Assembly (NCBI GenBank): GCA_012511245.1
Contig: JAAZGM010000017.1
Span: 1-54,342 of the forward strand
Length of the DNA stretch: 54,342 nucleotides
Direction: 5' to 3'
Origin: Methanomicrobiales archaeon
GTDB taxonomy: Archaea > Halobacteriota > Methanomicrobia > Methanomicrobiales > Methanoculleaceae
Below the pieces are notes generated by a model that did no database searches, was not told where the DNA came from, and saw nothing but the letters and a program-made list of their open reading frames with translations. A program made the position numbers and the translations under genes. Each line of letters starts with the position of its first letter. The stretch's first letter is position 1. Shown here piece after piece: positions 42,949 through 52,224 of the stretch.

Positions 42949-44454
42949 ATGAATGATTCTGAGATCCTGATGAACCCAAACGAGCTGGTACGTTTTTTAA
43001 AGAAAGATCCAGCGGAATTTACAAGAGAAGATATCATACAGTTCTGCGAGGAAAACGGGATCGAGATGGTCAACTTCCGCTACGCTGCCGAGGACGGCAA
43101 GCTCAAGACCCTCAACTTCGTCATCGCCTCAAAAGAACACCTCGATACCATACTCTCGGACGGCGAGCGCGTCGACGGCAGCAACCTCTTCTCGTTCATC
43201 GAGGCGGGGAGCAGCGATCTCTATGTCATCCCCCGGTATCGCACGGCGTTCATGAACCCTTTTGCTGCAGTCCCGACACTTGAGTTCCTCTGCTCGTTCT
43301 ACGACAGCGATGGAAAGCCCCTTGAGAGCTCGCCGGAGTATGTGCTCCGCAAGGCGGACGCGGAGTTCACCCGCCAGACCGGGTGTACATTCAAAACGCT
43401 CGGCGAACTCGAGTACTACGTCATCAGCCCACGGGACGACCTCTACCCTGGCCGTGACCAGAAGGGCTACCACTCGGCCGAACCCTTTGTCAGGTTTGCA
43501 GATCTCCGGGACGAGGCGATGCTTCTTGTCGCCCGCGCCGGGGGCAGGATCAAGTACGGCCACTCCGAGGTCGGGTGCTTCTATAACGGCGACACCTACT
43601 ACGAGCAGCACGAGATCGAGTTCCTGCCGATGCCGGCGGAGCAGGCGGTCGAGCAGCTCATCCTCACGAAGTGGGTTCTCCGGATGCTCGGCTACCGGTA
43701 CGGTGTCGAGATCAGCTTCGCCCCGAAGATCACCGTCGGGAAGGCCGGGAGCGGGATGCACTTCCACATGCTCGTCGAGAAAGACGGAGATAACCTCATG
43801 GTCGAGGATGGCAGGCTGAGCCCGCTCGCACGAAAGATGATCGCCGGCATCCTCGACGCCTCCGACGCCCTGACGGCCTTCGGGAACACCATTCCGACGT
43901 CCTACCTCCGTCTCGTCCCGCACCAGGAGGCACCGACGACGGTCTGCTGGGGCGACCGCAACCGCTCGGTCGTGGTCCGGGTCCCTCTCGGCTGGGTCGG
44001 CGCGGACGGCATGACCCGTGATGCCAACCCCTGCGAGAACGACCGTCGGCAGGATCGCACGTCGAAGCAGACGTTCGAGTACCGGGTCGCCGACGGTTCG
44101 GCCGATCCCTACCTGATCGTCGCCGGCCTCATTGTGGCGGCGCTCCGGGGGATCGAGATGCCCGACGCGCTCGATATGGCCGAGAAACTCTACGTCAGCG
44201 GGAACATATTCCGCCCCGAGTTCAAGGAGCACCTCGCGGAGTTCCGGCAGCTCCCTGCCTCCTGCGTCGAGTCGGCCGAGGCGCTCGAGGCGAAGCGGTC
44301 GATCTTCGAGGCGAACGGGATCTTCCCCGCGGGGATGATCGAGAGCCGGATCGCCGCTCTGACGGCCTTCGGCGACCGGGGCCTGAGCGAGAGGCTCTAC
44401 GGCGACAACGACGGGATTCGCGAACTGGTCAGGCAGTATATCCACGTTGCGTGA
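42949..44454 (+). CDS. glnA: glutamine synthetase family protein
   Basis: A 501-residue member of the type I glutamine synthetase family, which makes glutamine from glutamate, ammonia and ATP. Metal and substrate motifs are present in divergent form: GELEYYV, HSEVGCF, EQHEIEFLPM, GSGMHFHMLVEKDG, RLVPHQEAPT followed by DRNRSVVVRVP, and EYRVADGSADPYL. It is about 50 residues longer than standard archaeal GlnA, and no adenylylation tyrosine loop was seen. It could be the main enzyme or a GS-like gamma-glutamyl ligase. An ATG at 42970 is an alternative start. Confidence 0.85.
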   Translation: MNDSEILMNPNELVRFLKKDPAEFTREDIIQFCEENGIEMVNFRYAAEDGKLKTLNFVIASKEHLDTILSDGERVDGSNLFSFIEAGSSDLYVIPRYRTAFMNPFAAVPTLEFLCSFYDSDGKPLESSPEYVLRKADAEFTRQTGCTFKTLGELEYYVISPRDDLYPGRDQKGYHSAEPFVRFADLRDEAMLLVARAGGRIKYGHSEVGCFYNGDTYYEQHEIEFLPMPAEQAVEQLILTKWVLRMLGYRYGVEISFAPKITVGKAGSGMHFHMLVEKDGDNLMVEDGRLSPLARKMIAGILDASDALTAFGNTIPTSYLRLVPHQEAPTTVCWGDRNRSVVVRVPLGWVGADGMTRDANPCENDRRQDRTSKQTFEYRVADGSADPYLIVAGLIVAALRGIEMPDALDMAEKLYVSGNIFRPEFKEHLAEFRQLPASCVESAEALEAKRSIFEANGIFPAGMIESRIAALTAFGDRGLSERLYGDNDGIRELVRQYIHVA

Positions 44455-44705
44455 GAGGCGGTCTTTCCGTTTCTCCGTGAATACTTTTTTAGCGGCCGGC
44501 AGCGCACAGCGCAGGGTTCCAGGCCGGATACGTATCACCCCCCTCACTGGAAACTGTGAGGGGCAAGGTATTATTAACCGGAGGTTCAGAGGAGATGGCT
44601 CTCCAGGGTGGCGCCTGACCTATGGGAGTGAGGGGGGGTTGTCTCCAGAGGCGGCCCTGGAAACCCCATGCGATCGGCGGCATGCCTGGTAATGGAGGAA
44701 CGCGT

Positions 44706-45011
44706 ATGAAAGGGAAAACTGAAGAGAGCACGGCAGAAGAGGGAAGCCCGGTCACGTTTACCTGCTACCGGGTGGCGCCGGGAGAGGATGTCCCTGAAGA
44801 GGGTATGAGCACCTACAGCATCGTGGTGCTGCTGCCTGACGGGGACTTCAGGCACCAGATCGTCTGGGCGCGTGCGCCCGAGGATATCGGGGATGCGATC
44901 CGGGTACCTGCCGGTTCACGGGTGATCATGACTGAGATGAAGACATCCCTTGTCTGGGATAGCGAGGTCGCCGAGGAAGAGGAGACTGTGGAGGCCACAC
45001 CAGCCCCCTGA
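44706..45011 (+). CDS. small acidic protein, function unknown
   Basis: A 101-residue acidic protein with no recognised family. The start is clear: GGAGG lies 7 bases before the ATG at 44706. The centre (STYSIVVLLPDGDFRHQIVWA) suggests a small beta-rich domain, and the C-terminus is a glutamate-rich tail (EVAEEEETVE). In-frame upstream starts at 44622 and 44682 have no ribosome-binding site. A T-run follows the stop at 45019-45024. Confidence 0.6.
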   Translation: MKGKTEESTAEEGSPVTFTCYRVAPGEDVPEEGMSTYSIVVLLPDGDFRHQIVWARAPEDIGDAIRVPAGSRVIMTEMKTSLVWDSEVAEEEETVEATPAP

Positions 45012-45030
45012 ATCTCTGTTTTTTGTTCAT
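45012..45030 (+). terminator. oligo-T terminator
   Basis: Six consecutive T (45019-45024) shortly after the stop of the small acidic protein gene suggest archaeal termination. Confidence 0.35.
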
Positions 45031-45128
45031 ATCAACGAAAAAAAACTGTAAACGTAGCCGACTACCTGCGCCTGCCCGTGAGAGAGGCCGGGCCATACAT
45101 TAGATAGGAGCAGCCCCCCATCCCGATC

Positions 45129-45710
45129 ATGGATCACTTTCCGGGCGGTCAACCCGATACGATGCCGGCGGCCATCACTATCACGACAACGTTCGGCCCG
45201 GTTCACATCACCTGGACCCGGTCACAATCAGGGCCGAAGGTGCAGAGGATCATCCTCCCCCATGATCTGCCGGGCGGCGCGACGGCACAGGATGACGTGC
45301 CCGGGTGCGGGGAAACCCCGGACGATCGTATCCAGGCTCTGGCCGCCGGGATGCAATCGTTCCTCCAGGGAGACGACGTGCGGTTCGATATCGATCTCCT
45401 CGATCTCGACCGGTGCCCGCCCTTCCAGCGGCGTGTGCTCCTCGCCGAGTACGGCATACCCCGGGGATACGTCAGCACCTACGGGCGCATCGCCCGGCAC
45501 CTGGACTCCCCTGGAGCCGCCCGTGCGGTCGGGAATGCGCTCGCTAAAAACCCATTCCCTCTCGTCATCCCCTGTCACCGCGTCCTCCGGTCGGACGGGA
45601 GACCGGGTGGATTCCAGGCGGGCCTTGCCATGAAATGGAGGCTGCTTGAGATGGAGGGGATCCGGTTTCGTGAAGACGGCAGGGCATTCATGGAGCATAT
45701 CTGGTACTGA
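45129..45710 (+). CDS. ogt: methylated-DNA--protein-cysteine methyltransferase
   Basis: Repairs O6-alkylguanine by moving the alkyl group to its own cysteine in a single-turnover reaction. The active site is IPCHRVLRSDG, preceded by the DNA-binding helix-turn-helix (GYVSTYGRIARHLDS and ARAVGNALAKNP). The N-terminal domain is short and divergent, as often in archaeal Ogt. An internal ATG at 45162 is a possible start. It lies alone between the small acidic protein and the LUD gene. Confidence 0.94.
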   Translation: MDHFPGGQPDTMPAAITITTTFGPVHITWTRSQSGPKVQRIILPHDLPGGATAQDDVPGCGETPDDRIQALAAGMQSFLQGDDVRFDIDLLDLDRCPPFQRRVLLAEYGIPRGYVSTYGRIARHLDSPGAARAVGNALAKNPFPLVIPCHRVLRSDGRPGGFQAGLAMKWRLLEMEGIRFREDGRAFMEHIWY

Positions 45711-45790
45711 ACCTCCTCCGCGGGGTGAGCCCCTCCCGCTCATAGAGAGATATATGTGGGAGTGCATCCACCCACCCCCGGGGTGATTGA

Positions 45791-46483
45791 ATGGCGAATG
45801 TTACCCAGCAGATGGCAAAAGAGGCGGAATACACCGCGGCGGACCTGATGAAAGATGCCGGGGTGGATGCAGAGCGGTGGAACCGGATGCCCGACGATGA
45901 AACGATCGCAAGGACGGTTGAGGCGATCGAGAACCGGAACATCCGGGTTATCCTCGTGAATACGGCACAGGAGGCGCTCCAGGCAATCATCGACCTGATC
46001 CCGGAGGGGGCCGAGGTCATGAACGGCCACTCGACGACCCTTGCGGAGATCGGGTATAATCGGGCGCTCGAGGAGAACCGGAAGAGATGGCATGACTTCC
46101 ACGCGGTCATCACCGCCGAGAACGATGCAGAGAAGCGGCACGAGCTCCGCCGAAAGAGCGTGGCCGCCGACTACTTCATCTCCGGGGTGCAGGCGATCGC
46201 CGCCTCAGGCGAGATCGTCGGGTGCGACAAACTCGGGAGCCGGATGGGAGCATGGCCTCACGCGGCGGCACACCTCATCCTCGTCTCGGGGACAAACAAG
46301 ATCGTGCCGACCGTTGATGACGGGCTCAGGCGGTGCCGGGAGTACTGCCTGCCGCTTGAGAACCAGCGCGTTCAACGCGCCCAGAACACCGAGAGTTACA
46401 TCGGCAAGCACGTGATCATCGACCGCGAAGACGTCGACGGGAGGATAACCCTGGTCCTGATCAAGGAGCCGCTCGGGTATTGA
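45791..46483 (+). CDS. LUD domain protein
   Basis: A 230-residue protein of the LUD (LutB/LutC, YkgG) family, named for lactate utilisation. Conserved elements are VMNGHSTTLAEIGY, KSVAADYFISGVQAIAASGEIVG and LILVSGTNKIVPTVDDGLRR. The protein has no iron-sulfur cluster and the usual LutA and LutB partners are absent here, so a specific link to lactate is doubtful. It stands alone in this region. Confidence 0.88.
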   Translation: MANVTQQMAKEAEYTAADLMKDAGVDAERWNRMPDDETIARTVEAIENRNIRVILVNTAQEALQAIIDLIPEGAEVMNGHSTTLAEIGYNRALEENRKRWHDFHAVITAENDAEKRHELRRKSVAADYFISGVQAIAASGEIVGCDKLGSRMGAWPHAAAHLILVSGTNKIVPTVDDGLRRCREYCLPLENQRVQRAQNTESYIGKHVIIDREDVDGRITLVLIKEPLGY

Positions 46484-46702
46484 ACCCGGGTGTCTATCTC
46501 CGCCGGGGCCCGGGCAGCGTGAGCACCAGGACCCCCTGCGCAAGCGGGGGGCGGTTCACCTCCCTTGCAGGCCAACCTTATTCTCTCCTCAGTTCTTCAG
46601 CCCCGCAGAGACGGTGTGATCGCAGCTGTAGCGGTGCTCCCTCTCCTCCTTTCGCCCACCCGGAGGGTTCGGTATATCGGGACTCCCGTGCTATATTAAC
46701 GC

Positions 46703-47524
46703 ATGGAGATCGCAGAAATTCTCAACATCAATGTTCCGCTCTCCGATATCACGCTCGAAAGTATTCTTCTCGCTGTGATTGTCGCGATCGTCGGGTGGAT
46801 CGTGGTGAGGGTGCTCACGGCAGCCTTCACGCAGATGCTCACCCGGGCCTCGAGACTGCCCGGTCTGATCGTCGAGTTCCTTGTCCGGTTCTTCTCGATC
46901 CTGCTCTACGTGATCCTCATCCTGATCGTCATCGCGACGATCGGGTTCGACATCTCCTCCATGGTGCTCGGTCTCTCGGCGGTGATCGGGCTTATCCTCG
47001 GTTTCGGCATGCAGGACACCGTCACCAACCTCGCTGCCGGGGTCTGGTTGGCGGCGTTCCGCCCCATCGATAAGGGCGAGCTCGTCGAGGTCAACGGTAT
47101 ATCCGGGAAGGTCGTCGCGGTCGGCATCATGGCGACCGAGCTCCTGAAGCCCGACAACATCTACATCACCATCCCGAACTCCCTTGTCTGGGGGAGCCCG
47201 GTGATCAACTCCACCAGGATGGAGACCCGCCGGGTCGAGGTCAGGGTCAGGGTCGCCTATGACAGCGACCTCAACCTCGCCATCCGGGTCGCGACCGACC
47301 TGATGACGGCCCACGAGCGGGTGCTCCCGTCGCCGAAACCCGCGGTCATCGTGACGGATCTGGGCGATTCATCAGTGAATCTCGCCCTCCGGGCGTGGGT
47401 GAAGACGTCCGATATGTGGAGTGTGCAGTGGGACCTGAACCGCGACGTTGTCAGGGCGTTCAGAGAAGCCGACATTGTGATCCCCTTCCCGCAGGTGGGC
47501 ATCAACCTGGAAAGGGGAGAGTGA
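46703..47524 (+). CDS. mscS: mechanosensitive ion channel, MscS family
   Basis: A 273-residue membrane channel that opens under membrane tension to release solutes on osmotic downshock. Three N-terminal helices (about residues 20-130) are followed by the pore-lining segment VLGLSAVIGLILGFGMQDTV and the beta domain starting FRPIDKGELVEVNG. The C-terminal domain ends in FPFPQV-like residues (IPFPQVGINL), as in the family. Size and layout match small archaeal MscS channels. A run of seven T follows the stop at 47532-47538. Confidence 0.93.
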   Translation: MEIAEILNINVPLSDITLESILLAVIVAIVGWIVVRVLTAAFTQMLTRASRLPGLIVEFLVRFFSILLYVILILIVIATIGFDISSMVLGLSAVIGLILGFGMQDTVTNLAAGVWLAAFRPIDKGELVEVNGISGKVVAVGIMATELLKPDNIYITIPNSLVWGSPVINSTRMETRRVEVRVRVAYDSDLNLAIRVATDLMTAHERVLPSPKPAVIVTDLGDSSVNLALRAWVKTSDMWSVQWDLNRDVVRAFREADIVIPFPQVGINLERGE

Positions 47525-47540
47525 CCCTCTCTTTTTTTCT
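47525..47540 (+). terminator. oligo-T terminator after mscS
   Basis: Seven consecutive T (47532-47538) just past the mscS stop, between convergent genes, fit an archaeal terminator. Confidence 0.45.
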
Positions 47541-47550
47541 GAGCCGCCCC

Positions 47551-49011
47551 TCACCCGGTATGCTCGAAGTCGATGAACCCCCGGTAGGGGTCCGCCGCCA
47601 CCAGGCGAACCTGCACCCTCTGGCCGACCCTGAGCCCTTCTTCGCCGAGGACCACCTTCCCTTCGGCCGGCGGCTCGATCAGCCTGACATACGTTCCCTT
47701 CTCCGAGGCGCCGGTGACGAACGCCTCAAACGTCTCACCCATCCTATCCCGGAGGAGGACAGCGGCTGCTGCCTTTCGCATGAAGCGCTCGACCTTCTGC
47801 GAAGCCTTCTCGCGGTCGGTGAGGTGAAGGGCGAGGTCGTCGAGTTCTTCGGGCGCATAAGGCGGATAGCACTCCCCGCCGAGGACTGATTTCACCAGGC
47901 GCTGGATGATCACATCGACGTAGCGTCGGTTCGGGGCGGTGCCGTGGGTGTAGTCGGTGACGGCAAGTGCGAAGTGACCTACAGGGATCTCGCCCGGCTG
48001 GAACGCCACGTACTCGCCCGCCCCCATCAGTTTCACGATCGTGAGGGAGAGGTCGGGGAAACGGTCGGGGTCGGCCGCTTTCTGCCGGATGAGGAACCGG
48101 GTGAGCGCTTCCGCGTCAGGCCGCGCGGGCAGTTTTTCACCGTGTTCGGCAACCTCCCGTACAATCCCCTCCCAGTTCTTCGGGATGCGGACGATCCGGT
48201 GGATCATGGGGAGGCGGGCAGCGGCGAGGAACGCCGTAAACGTCCCGTTTGCCGCGACCATGAACTCCTCGATGAGGCACCGGGCGAGGTTCTGCTCCTG
48301 GACGGCGAGCTCCAGGACCCGTCCGCCGGCGACGACCGGTTCGGCCTCGATCGTCTCAAGGGCGAGTGCGCCCTTCTCGGTCCGACGCTTCTTCATCCGC
48401 ATCGCGGCCTCGTGCTGGAGGAGGACCTGCTCCGCAAGGCAGGGCGTCTTCGCGACCATCTCCGGGACGGGTCCCGCCCCCTCGAGCCAGTCGCCGACCT
48501 CTTCGTAGACGAGTTTCGCATGGTTCCTGACGACTGCCCGGTAAATCCTGCCGGGCCGCGTGCTCCCGTCGACGAGGACGGTATACTCGATGACGATTGC
48601 AGCCCGGTCTTTGTCGGGCAGGAGTGAGGTCGCGCCCGCCGAGAGGCGGTCGGGGAGCATGGGAAACGTCACGACGCCTGTGTAGACTGAGGTTCCGTTA
48701 TGAGCGGCATGCCGGTCGGTCGCTGAGCCTTTCGGGACGAGTGCATCGACATCGGCGATGGCGACCCGGACGTGGATCTCCCCGTCCTTTCCCTGCTCGC
48801 AGTGCTCGATCTGGTCGAGATCCTGCGAGTCGTAATTGTCGATCGATGACCAGAGGAGTGAACGGAGGTCTTCAAGGGGCTCTGAAGGGGTGTTCGTGGT
48901 GAGAGCCCCGACTTCCCGGGCGACAGCCGGCGGAAACGCCGGGATGAACCCGTACTGCTCCATCGCCGCCCACGCGATGGCCTCAAGGTCGACGTATGGC
49001 TGGTTCTGCAT
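47551..49011 (-). CDS. RNB-domain ribonuclease (RNase II/R family)
   Basis: A 486-residue exoribonuclease of the RNase II/R superfamily, uncommon in archaea compared with the exosome. The catalytic core has the metal-binding aspartates in SIDNYDSQDLDQIE, then HVRVAIADVDALVPKGS, NGTSVYTGVVTFPMLPDRLS and the C-terminal HGTAPNRRYVDVIIQRL. The end looks like an S1-type RNA-binding domain (FVTGASEKGTYVRL). It lacks the large cold-shock domains of bacterial RNase R. The first aspartate block is altered from the usual D-A-x-D-x-D-D, so activity should be tested. It diverges from the GNAT gene. Confidence 0.87.
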   Translation of the reverse strand: MQNQPYVDLEAIAWAAMEQYGFIPAFPPAVAREVGALTTNTPSEPLEDLRSLLWSSIDNYDSQDLDQIEHCEQGKDGEIHVRVAIADVDALVPKGSATDRHAAHNGTSVYTGVVTFPMLPDRLSAGATSLLPDKDRAAIVIEYTVLVDGSTRPGRIYRAVVRNHAKLVYEEVGDWLEGAGPVPEMVAKTPCLAEQVLLQHEAAMRMKKRRTEKGALALETIEAEPVVAGGRVLELAVQEQNLARCLIEEFMVAANGTFTAFLAAARLPMIHRIVRIPKNWEGIVREVAEHGEKLPARPDAEALTRFLIRQKAADPDRFPDLSLTIVKLMGAGEYVAFQPGEIPVGHFALAVTDYTHGTAPNRRYVDVIIQRLVKSVLGGECYPPYAPEELDDLALHLTDREKASQKVERFMRKAAAAVLLRDRMGETFEAFVTGASEKGTYVRLIEPPAEGKVVLGEEGLRVGQRVQVRLVAADPYRGFIDFEHTG

Positions 49012-49082
49012 CTGCTGGAGAGGTTCGTTTGTGGGTATAAAAACTGCCTGAAAGCGTCCGGGGTTCTCGCGAGTCTGCCGGT

Positions 49083-49649
49083 ATGGTTAACATCCCCGAC
49101 GTGAACCCATATCCGAATATGCGGATCGTCACACCGGGTTCCGTACTCCGCAACTGGACGCCCCGAGATGCCGGATCTCTTGCACAGCACGCGGATAACC
49201 CCCGGATCGCAGCCATGATGCGCGACAGGTTCCCCTCTCCCTATACGCCTGCAGACGCCCACCGGTTCATCGGGGTGGCCATGGATACGGTGTCGCACCT
49301 CTACCTCGCGATCGACGTCTGCGGCGAAGCCGTGGGCGGTATCGGCGTTCAACCTCTGGATGACATCAACCACAGGACAGCAGAGATCGGCTACTGGCTC
49401 TCAGAACCGCTCTGGGGCAGGGGTATCGTCACCGATGCGGTCCGTTCGATCGTCCCGATCGCTTTCGAGCGGTTCGATATCATCAGGCTTGAGGCGGGCG
49501 TCTTCTCAAACAACCCGGCCTCAATGCGTGTCCTTGAAAAATGCGGCTTTACCCGCGAGGCGGTCCACCGGATGGCCGCGACAAAGAACGGCACCACCCT
49601 CGATCTGGTCATCTATGCCTGCTTTGGCAGTGAGGATGCCGACCGGTGA
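49083..49649 (+). CDS. GNAT N-acetyltransferase, RimJ/RimL type
   Basis: A 188-residue GNAT acetyltransferase using acetyl-CoA. The acetyl-CoA loop is WGRGIVTDAV, preceded by AEIGYWLSEPL, and the C-terminal NPASMRVLEKCGFTREA is typical of RimJ/RimL proteins acetylating N-termini or small molecules. The acceptor is unknown. An ATG at 49119 (MRIVTPG) is an alternative start. It is convergent with methyltransferase copy 2, eleven bases away. Confidence 0.9.
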   Translation: MVNIPDVNPYPNMRIVTPGSVLRNWTPRDAGSLAQHADNPRIAAMMRDRFPSPYTPADAHRFIGVAMDTVSHLYLAIDVCGEAVGGIGVQPLDDINHRTAEIGYWLSEPLWGRGIVTDAVRSIVPIAFERFDIIRLEAGVFSNNPASMRVLEKCGFTREAVHRMAATKNGTTLDLVIYACFGSEDADR

Positions 49650-49660
49650 AGGGCATCCCC

Positions 49661-50500
49661 TTATCTCCCTTCCTTCTCCCACCAGACCGCTGCGGTCGGC
49701 CTCACCGTCGTCTCGATATACTTTCCTGCCCCGTCACGTTGGAGCGTCTTCGCGAAGTAGTCCCTGACCGGCGAGAGATCGTCCATCCCGGGATTGTGCA
49801 TCGCTGCCCAGGCCCGGGCGGCATCCTCGACCGAGTCGTAGACTGCGTCCCAGACGGCGTGGTAGATCCGGACGTTCGGGTAGATCCCGGCGTCGTGGAG
49901 GATGTTGACCGGGTAGATGTAGTCGGGGTAGCCCTTACGCATGGTCGCTTCTTCCCCGAAGACCGCCCGGTAGAGCGCCATCTCGTCGGGGTCCCGCCAC
50001 TCACCCGCGTGCCAGAAGAGGTAGACCGCCCGGCGGGCCGCAGCGTCGAGTTTTTCGAGGGCGGTGGCGAGGTCGTAGAACCCGAGCGAGAACGCCGCGA
50101 TGACGACGTCGTGGGGCTCTACGTCCCTGCCGATGACGGTATCCTCCCAGCGTTTCTGGAGGCAGGAGTAGTTCGTCCACCCCGCGGCGGCCATCTGCTC
50201 CCGGAGGACGGCGAGCATCCCCTCCGAAGGATCGAGGGCGGTGACGTGGGCGGCGGTCCGGGCAATCGGCACGGCAAGTCTCCCCGTCCCGGCACCCACA
50301 TCGAGCACGGTCTCGCCCGGCCGTGTATCCAGAACTGCGAGTTCCTGCTCGGTTGCCCGTCTCTCGTCACGAGTAGCCCGGCGGTAGGCGGCGGCGCGCC
50401 TGTTCCAGTGAGCGGCCGGTTCGCGGCCTTTCTCGACGCGGTCGGGCGAACTTGCGTATATTGCCTTCCAGAGTTCGTTCCAGTCGATGATCCGATGCAT
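49661..50500 (-). CDS. class I SAM-dependent methyltransferase, copy 2
   Basis: A 279-residue methyltransferase with SAM motif I in VLDVGAGTGRLAVPIAR, the acidic TALDPSEGM, and VVIAAFSLGFYDL. It is a paralogue of the protein at 41845 (IDWNELW opening, FSLG motif, similar C-terminal domain) and may share its unknown acceptor. GGAGGAG lies 7 bases before the ATG at 50500, so the in-frame start at 50551 was rejected. The gene follows DUF711 and ACT on the opposite side without overlap. Confidence 0.85.
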   Translation of the reverse strand: MHRIIDWNELWKAIYASSPDRVEKGREPAAHWNRRAAAYRRATRDERRATEQELAVLDTRPGETVLDVGAGTGRLAVPIARTAAHVTALDPSEGMLAVLREQMAAAGWTNYSCLQKRWEDTVIGRDVEPHDVVIAAFSLGFYDLATALEKLDAAARRAVYLFWHAGEWRDPDEMALYRAVFGEEATMRKGYPDYIYPVNILHDAGIYPNVRIYHAVWDAVYDSVEDAARAWAAMHNPGMDDLSPVRDYFAKTLQRDGAGKYIETTVRPTAAVWWEKEGR

Positions 50501-50577
50501 GAAAGTTCTCCTCCGTGGAGGGTCATATATGTTCGCGGCTCCGGAGCCCAAAAATAGTGATAGGGTCTCTCCAGCGC

Positions 50578-51942
50578 TCAGTTCTTGAAACTGTGAATCG
50601 GTGCGGGGATCCGCCCGCCGCGGTTGATGAAGTCCGCGCAGCCGAACCTGTTCACCCTCTGGACCGGCGCATGCCCGAGCAACCCGCCGAACTCAACGGT
50701 ATCCCCGACATCCTTCCCGATCACCGGGATCAACCGGACGGCGGTCGTCTTCTGGTTGATCATCCCGATCGCGGCCTCGTCTGCGATGACGCCGGATATC
50801 GTCGAGGCCGGGGTGTCGCCCGGTATCGCGATCATATCCAGGCCGACCGAGCATACGCAGGTCATCGCCTCGAGCTTCTCGATCGTGAGGGCACCACGGT
50901 TCACCGCATCGATCATCCCCTGGTCCTCGCTGACCGGGATGAACGCGCCCGAGAGTCCGCCGACAAACGAGCTCGCCATGATCCCGCCCTTCTTCACCTG
51001 GTCGTTCAGGAGCGCGAGAGCGGCCGTCGTCCCCGGGGCGCCGACCGACTCGAGCCCCATCTCCTCGAGGATCCCGGCGACGCTGTCCCCGACGGAGGGT
51101 GTGGGGGCAAGAGAGAGATCCACGATCCCGAACGGAATCCCGAGCCGCTCAGAGGCCTCCTGGGCGACGAGCTGGCCTGCGCGGGTGACCTTGAAGGCCG
51201 TCCGCTTGACCGTCTCGCAGAGTACCTCGAAGTTCTCTCCCCGGACACCCTCGAGTGCATGCTTGATGACGCCCGGGCCGCTTACGCCCACGTTGACGAT
51301 CGCATCGGCCTCAGAGACGCCGTGGAACGCCCCGGCCATGAACGGGTTGTCGTCGGGGGCGTTGCAGAAGACGACCAGTTTCGCGCAGCCGATGGAGTTT
51401 CGCTCCTTCGTTGCTTCAGCCGTCTCCCGCACGATCTCTCCCATCAGTTTGACGGCGTCCATGTTGATCCCGGTCTTTGTGGAACCGACGTTCACCGAGC
51501 TGCAGACCCGCTCGGTCGCGGCGAGAGCGGCCGGGATCGATCGGATGAGCGCTTCCTCGTTCGGGGTCATCCCCTTTGAGACGATAGCCGAGTACCCGCC
51601 GAGGAAGTTGACCCCGGTATCCCGTGCCGCGCGGTCGAGCGTCTCTGCGATCGTCACGAAGTCCTCCGGCGACCGGCAGGCCCGCCCGCCGACGAGCGAG
51701 ACGGGGGTTACAGATATTCGTTTGTTGACGATCGGTATGCCGTACTCAAGTTCGATCTCTCTTCCCGTCGAGACGAGGTCTCGTGCGAGCCCTGTGATCT
51801 TGTCGTATATGTTCTGGTTCAGGGCATCGAGATCGGCGTCGCAGCAGTCGAGGAGGCTGATGCCGAGGGTTATCGTCCGGACGTCGAGCTTCTCCTGCTC
51901 GATCATCTTGTTGGTCTCGTTCACCTCGAGGATGTTGATCAT
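50578..51942 (-). CDS. DUF711 (UPF0210, PFL-like) protein
   Basis: A 454-residue protein of the UPF0210/DUF711 family, structurally linked to the pyruvate formate-lyase fold but lacking a known reaction. Family segments are MINILEVNETNKMI at the start, ITLGISLLDCCD, RISVTPVSLVGG, SVNVGSTKTGINM and SFVGGLSGAFIPVSEDQGMI. The glycine radical motif is not present. The ACT gene ends 9 bases upstream; this DUF711-ACT pair is conserved in many genomes, so a shared ligand-regulated role is likely. Confidence 0.92.
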   Translation of the reverse strand: MINILEVNETNKMIEQEKLDVRTITLGISLLDCCDADLDALNQNIYDKITGLARDLVSTGREIELEYGIPIVNKRISVTPVSLVGGRACRSPEDFVTIAETLDRAARDTGVNFLGGYSAIVSKGMTPNEEALIRSIPAALAATERVCSSVNVGSTKTGINMDAVKLMGEIVRETAEATKERNSIGCAKLVVFCNAPDDNPFMAGAFHGVSEADAIVNVGVSGPGVIKHALEGVRGENFEVLCETVKRTAFKVTRAGQLVAQEASERLGIPFGIVDLSLAPTPSVGDSVAGILEEMGLESVGAPGTTAALALLNDQVKKGGIMASSFVGGLSGAFIPVSEDQGMIDAVNRGALTIEKLEAMTCVCSVGLDMIAIPGDTPASTISGVIADEAAIGMINQKTTAVRLIPVIGKDVGDTVEFGGLLGHAPVQRVNRFGCADFINRGGRIPAPIHSFKN

Positions 51943-51951
51943 GCCACTACC

Positions 51952-52224
51952 TCAGATGCGGTGCATCTTCGTGAAGATGTCCTCGCGCTGGCACCGGATA
52001 CGGACGCCGATCGCGCCGCCGAGTTCGTCGAGTTCGGCCACCATCGCGGCATACGGCTTTGTCGAGGCGCCGGTGTCGACGATCATCATCATGTTGAAGT
52101 AGCCCTGCACGATCGTCTGCGAGATGTCTTCGACGTTGATCTGGTTGTTGGCAAGGTAGGTGCAGACCTTCGCGATGATCCCCACGGCATCCTTCCCGAC
52201 GACGGTAATGATAGTCTTACTCAT
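51952..52224 (-). CDS. ACT domain protein (UPF0237)
   Basis: A 90-residue stand-alone ACT-domain protein that would bind an amino acid or similar ligand. The domain begins TIITVVGKDAVGIIAKV and includes NQINVEDISQTIVQGYFNM, both diagnostic of UPF0237. It comes first in the operon and is followed by the DUF711 gene, suggesting it senses a metabolite for that protein. Confidence 0.92.
   Translation of the reverse strand: MSKTIITVVGKDAVGIIAKVCTYLANNQINVEDISQTIVQGYFNMMMIVDTGASTKPYAAMVAELDELGGAIGVRIRCQREDIFTKMHRI

Noticed and set aside
43129..44547. A 472-residue minus-strand frame opposite the glutamine synthetase gene
   Set aside because: It is low-complexity in Asp, Glu, Arg and Val, typical of an antisense shadow, with no recognised motif.
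50624..52102. A 492-residue plus-strand frame opposite DUF711 and ACT
   Set aside because: It is Ser/Thr/Pro-rich and crosses two real genes on the other strand, so it is a shadow.
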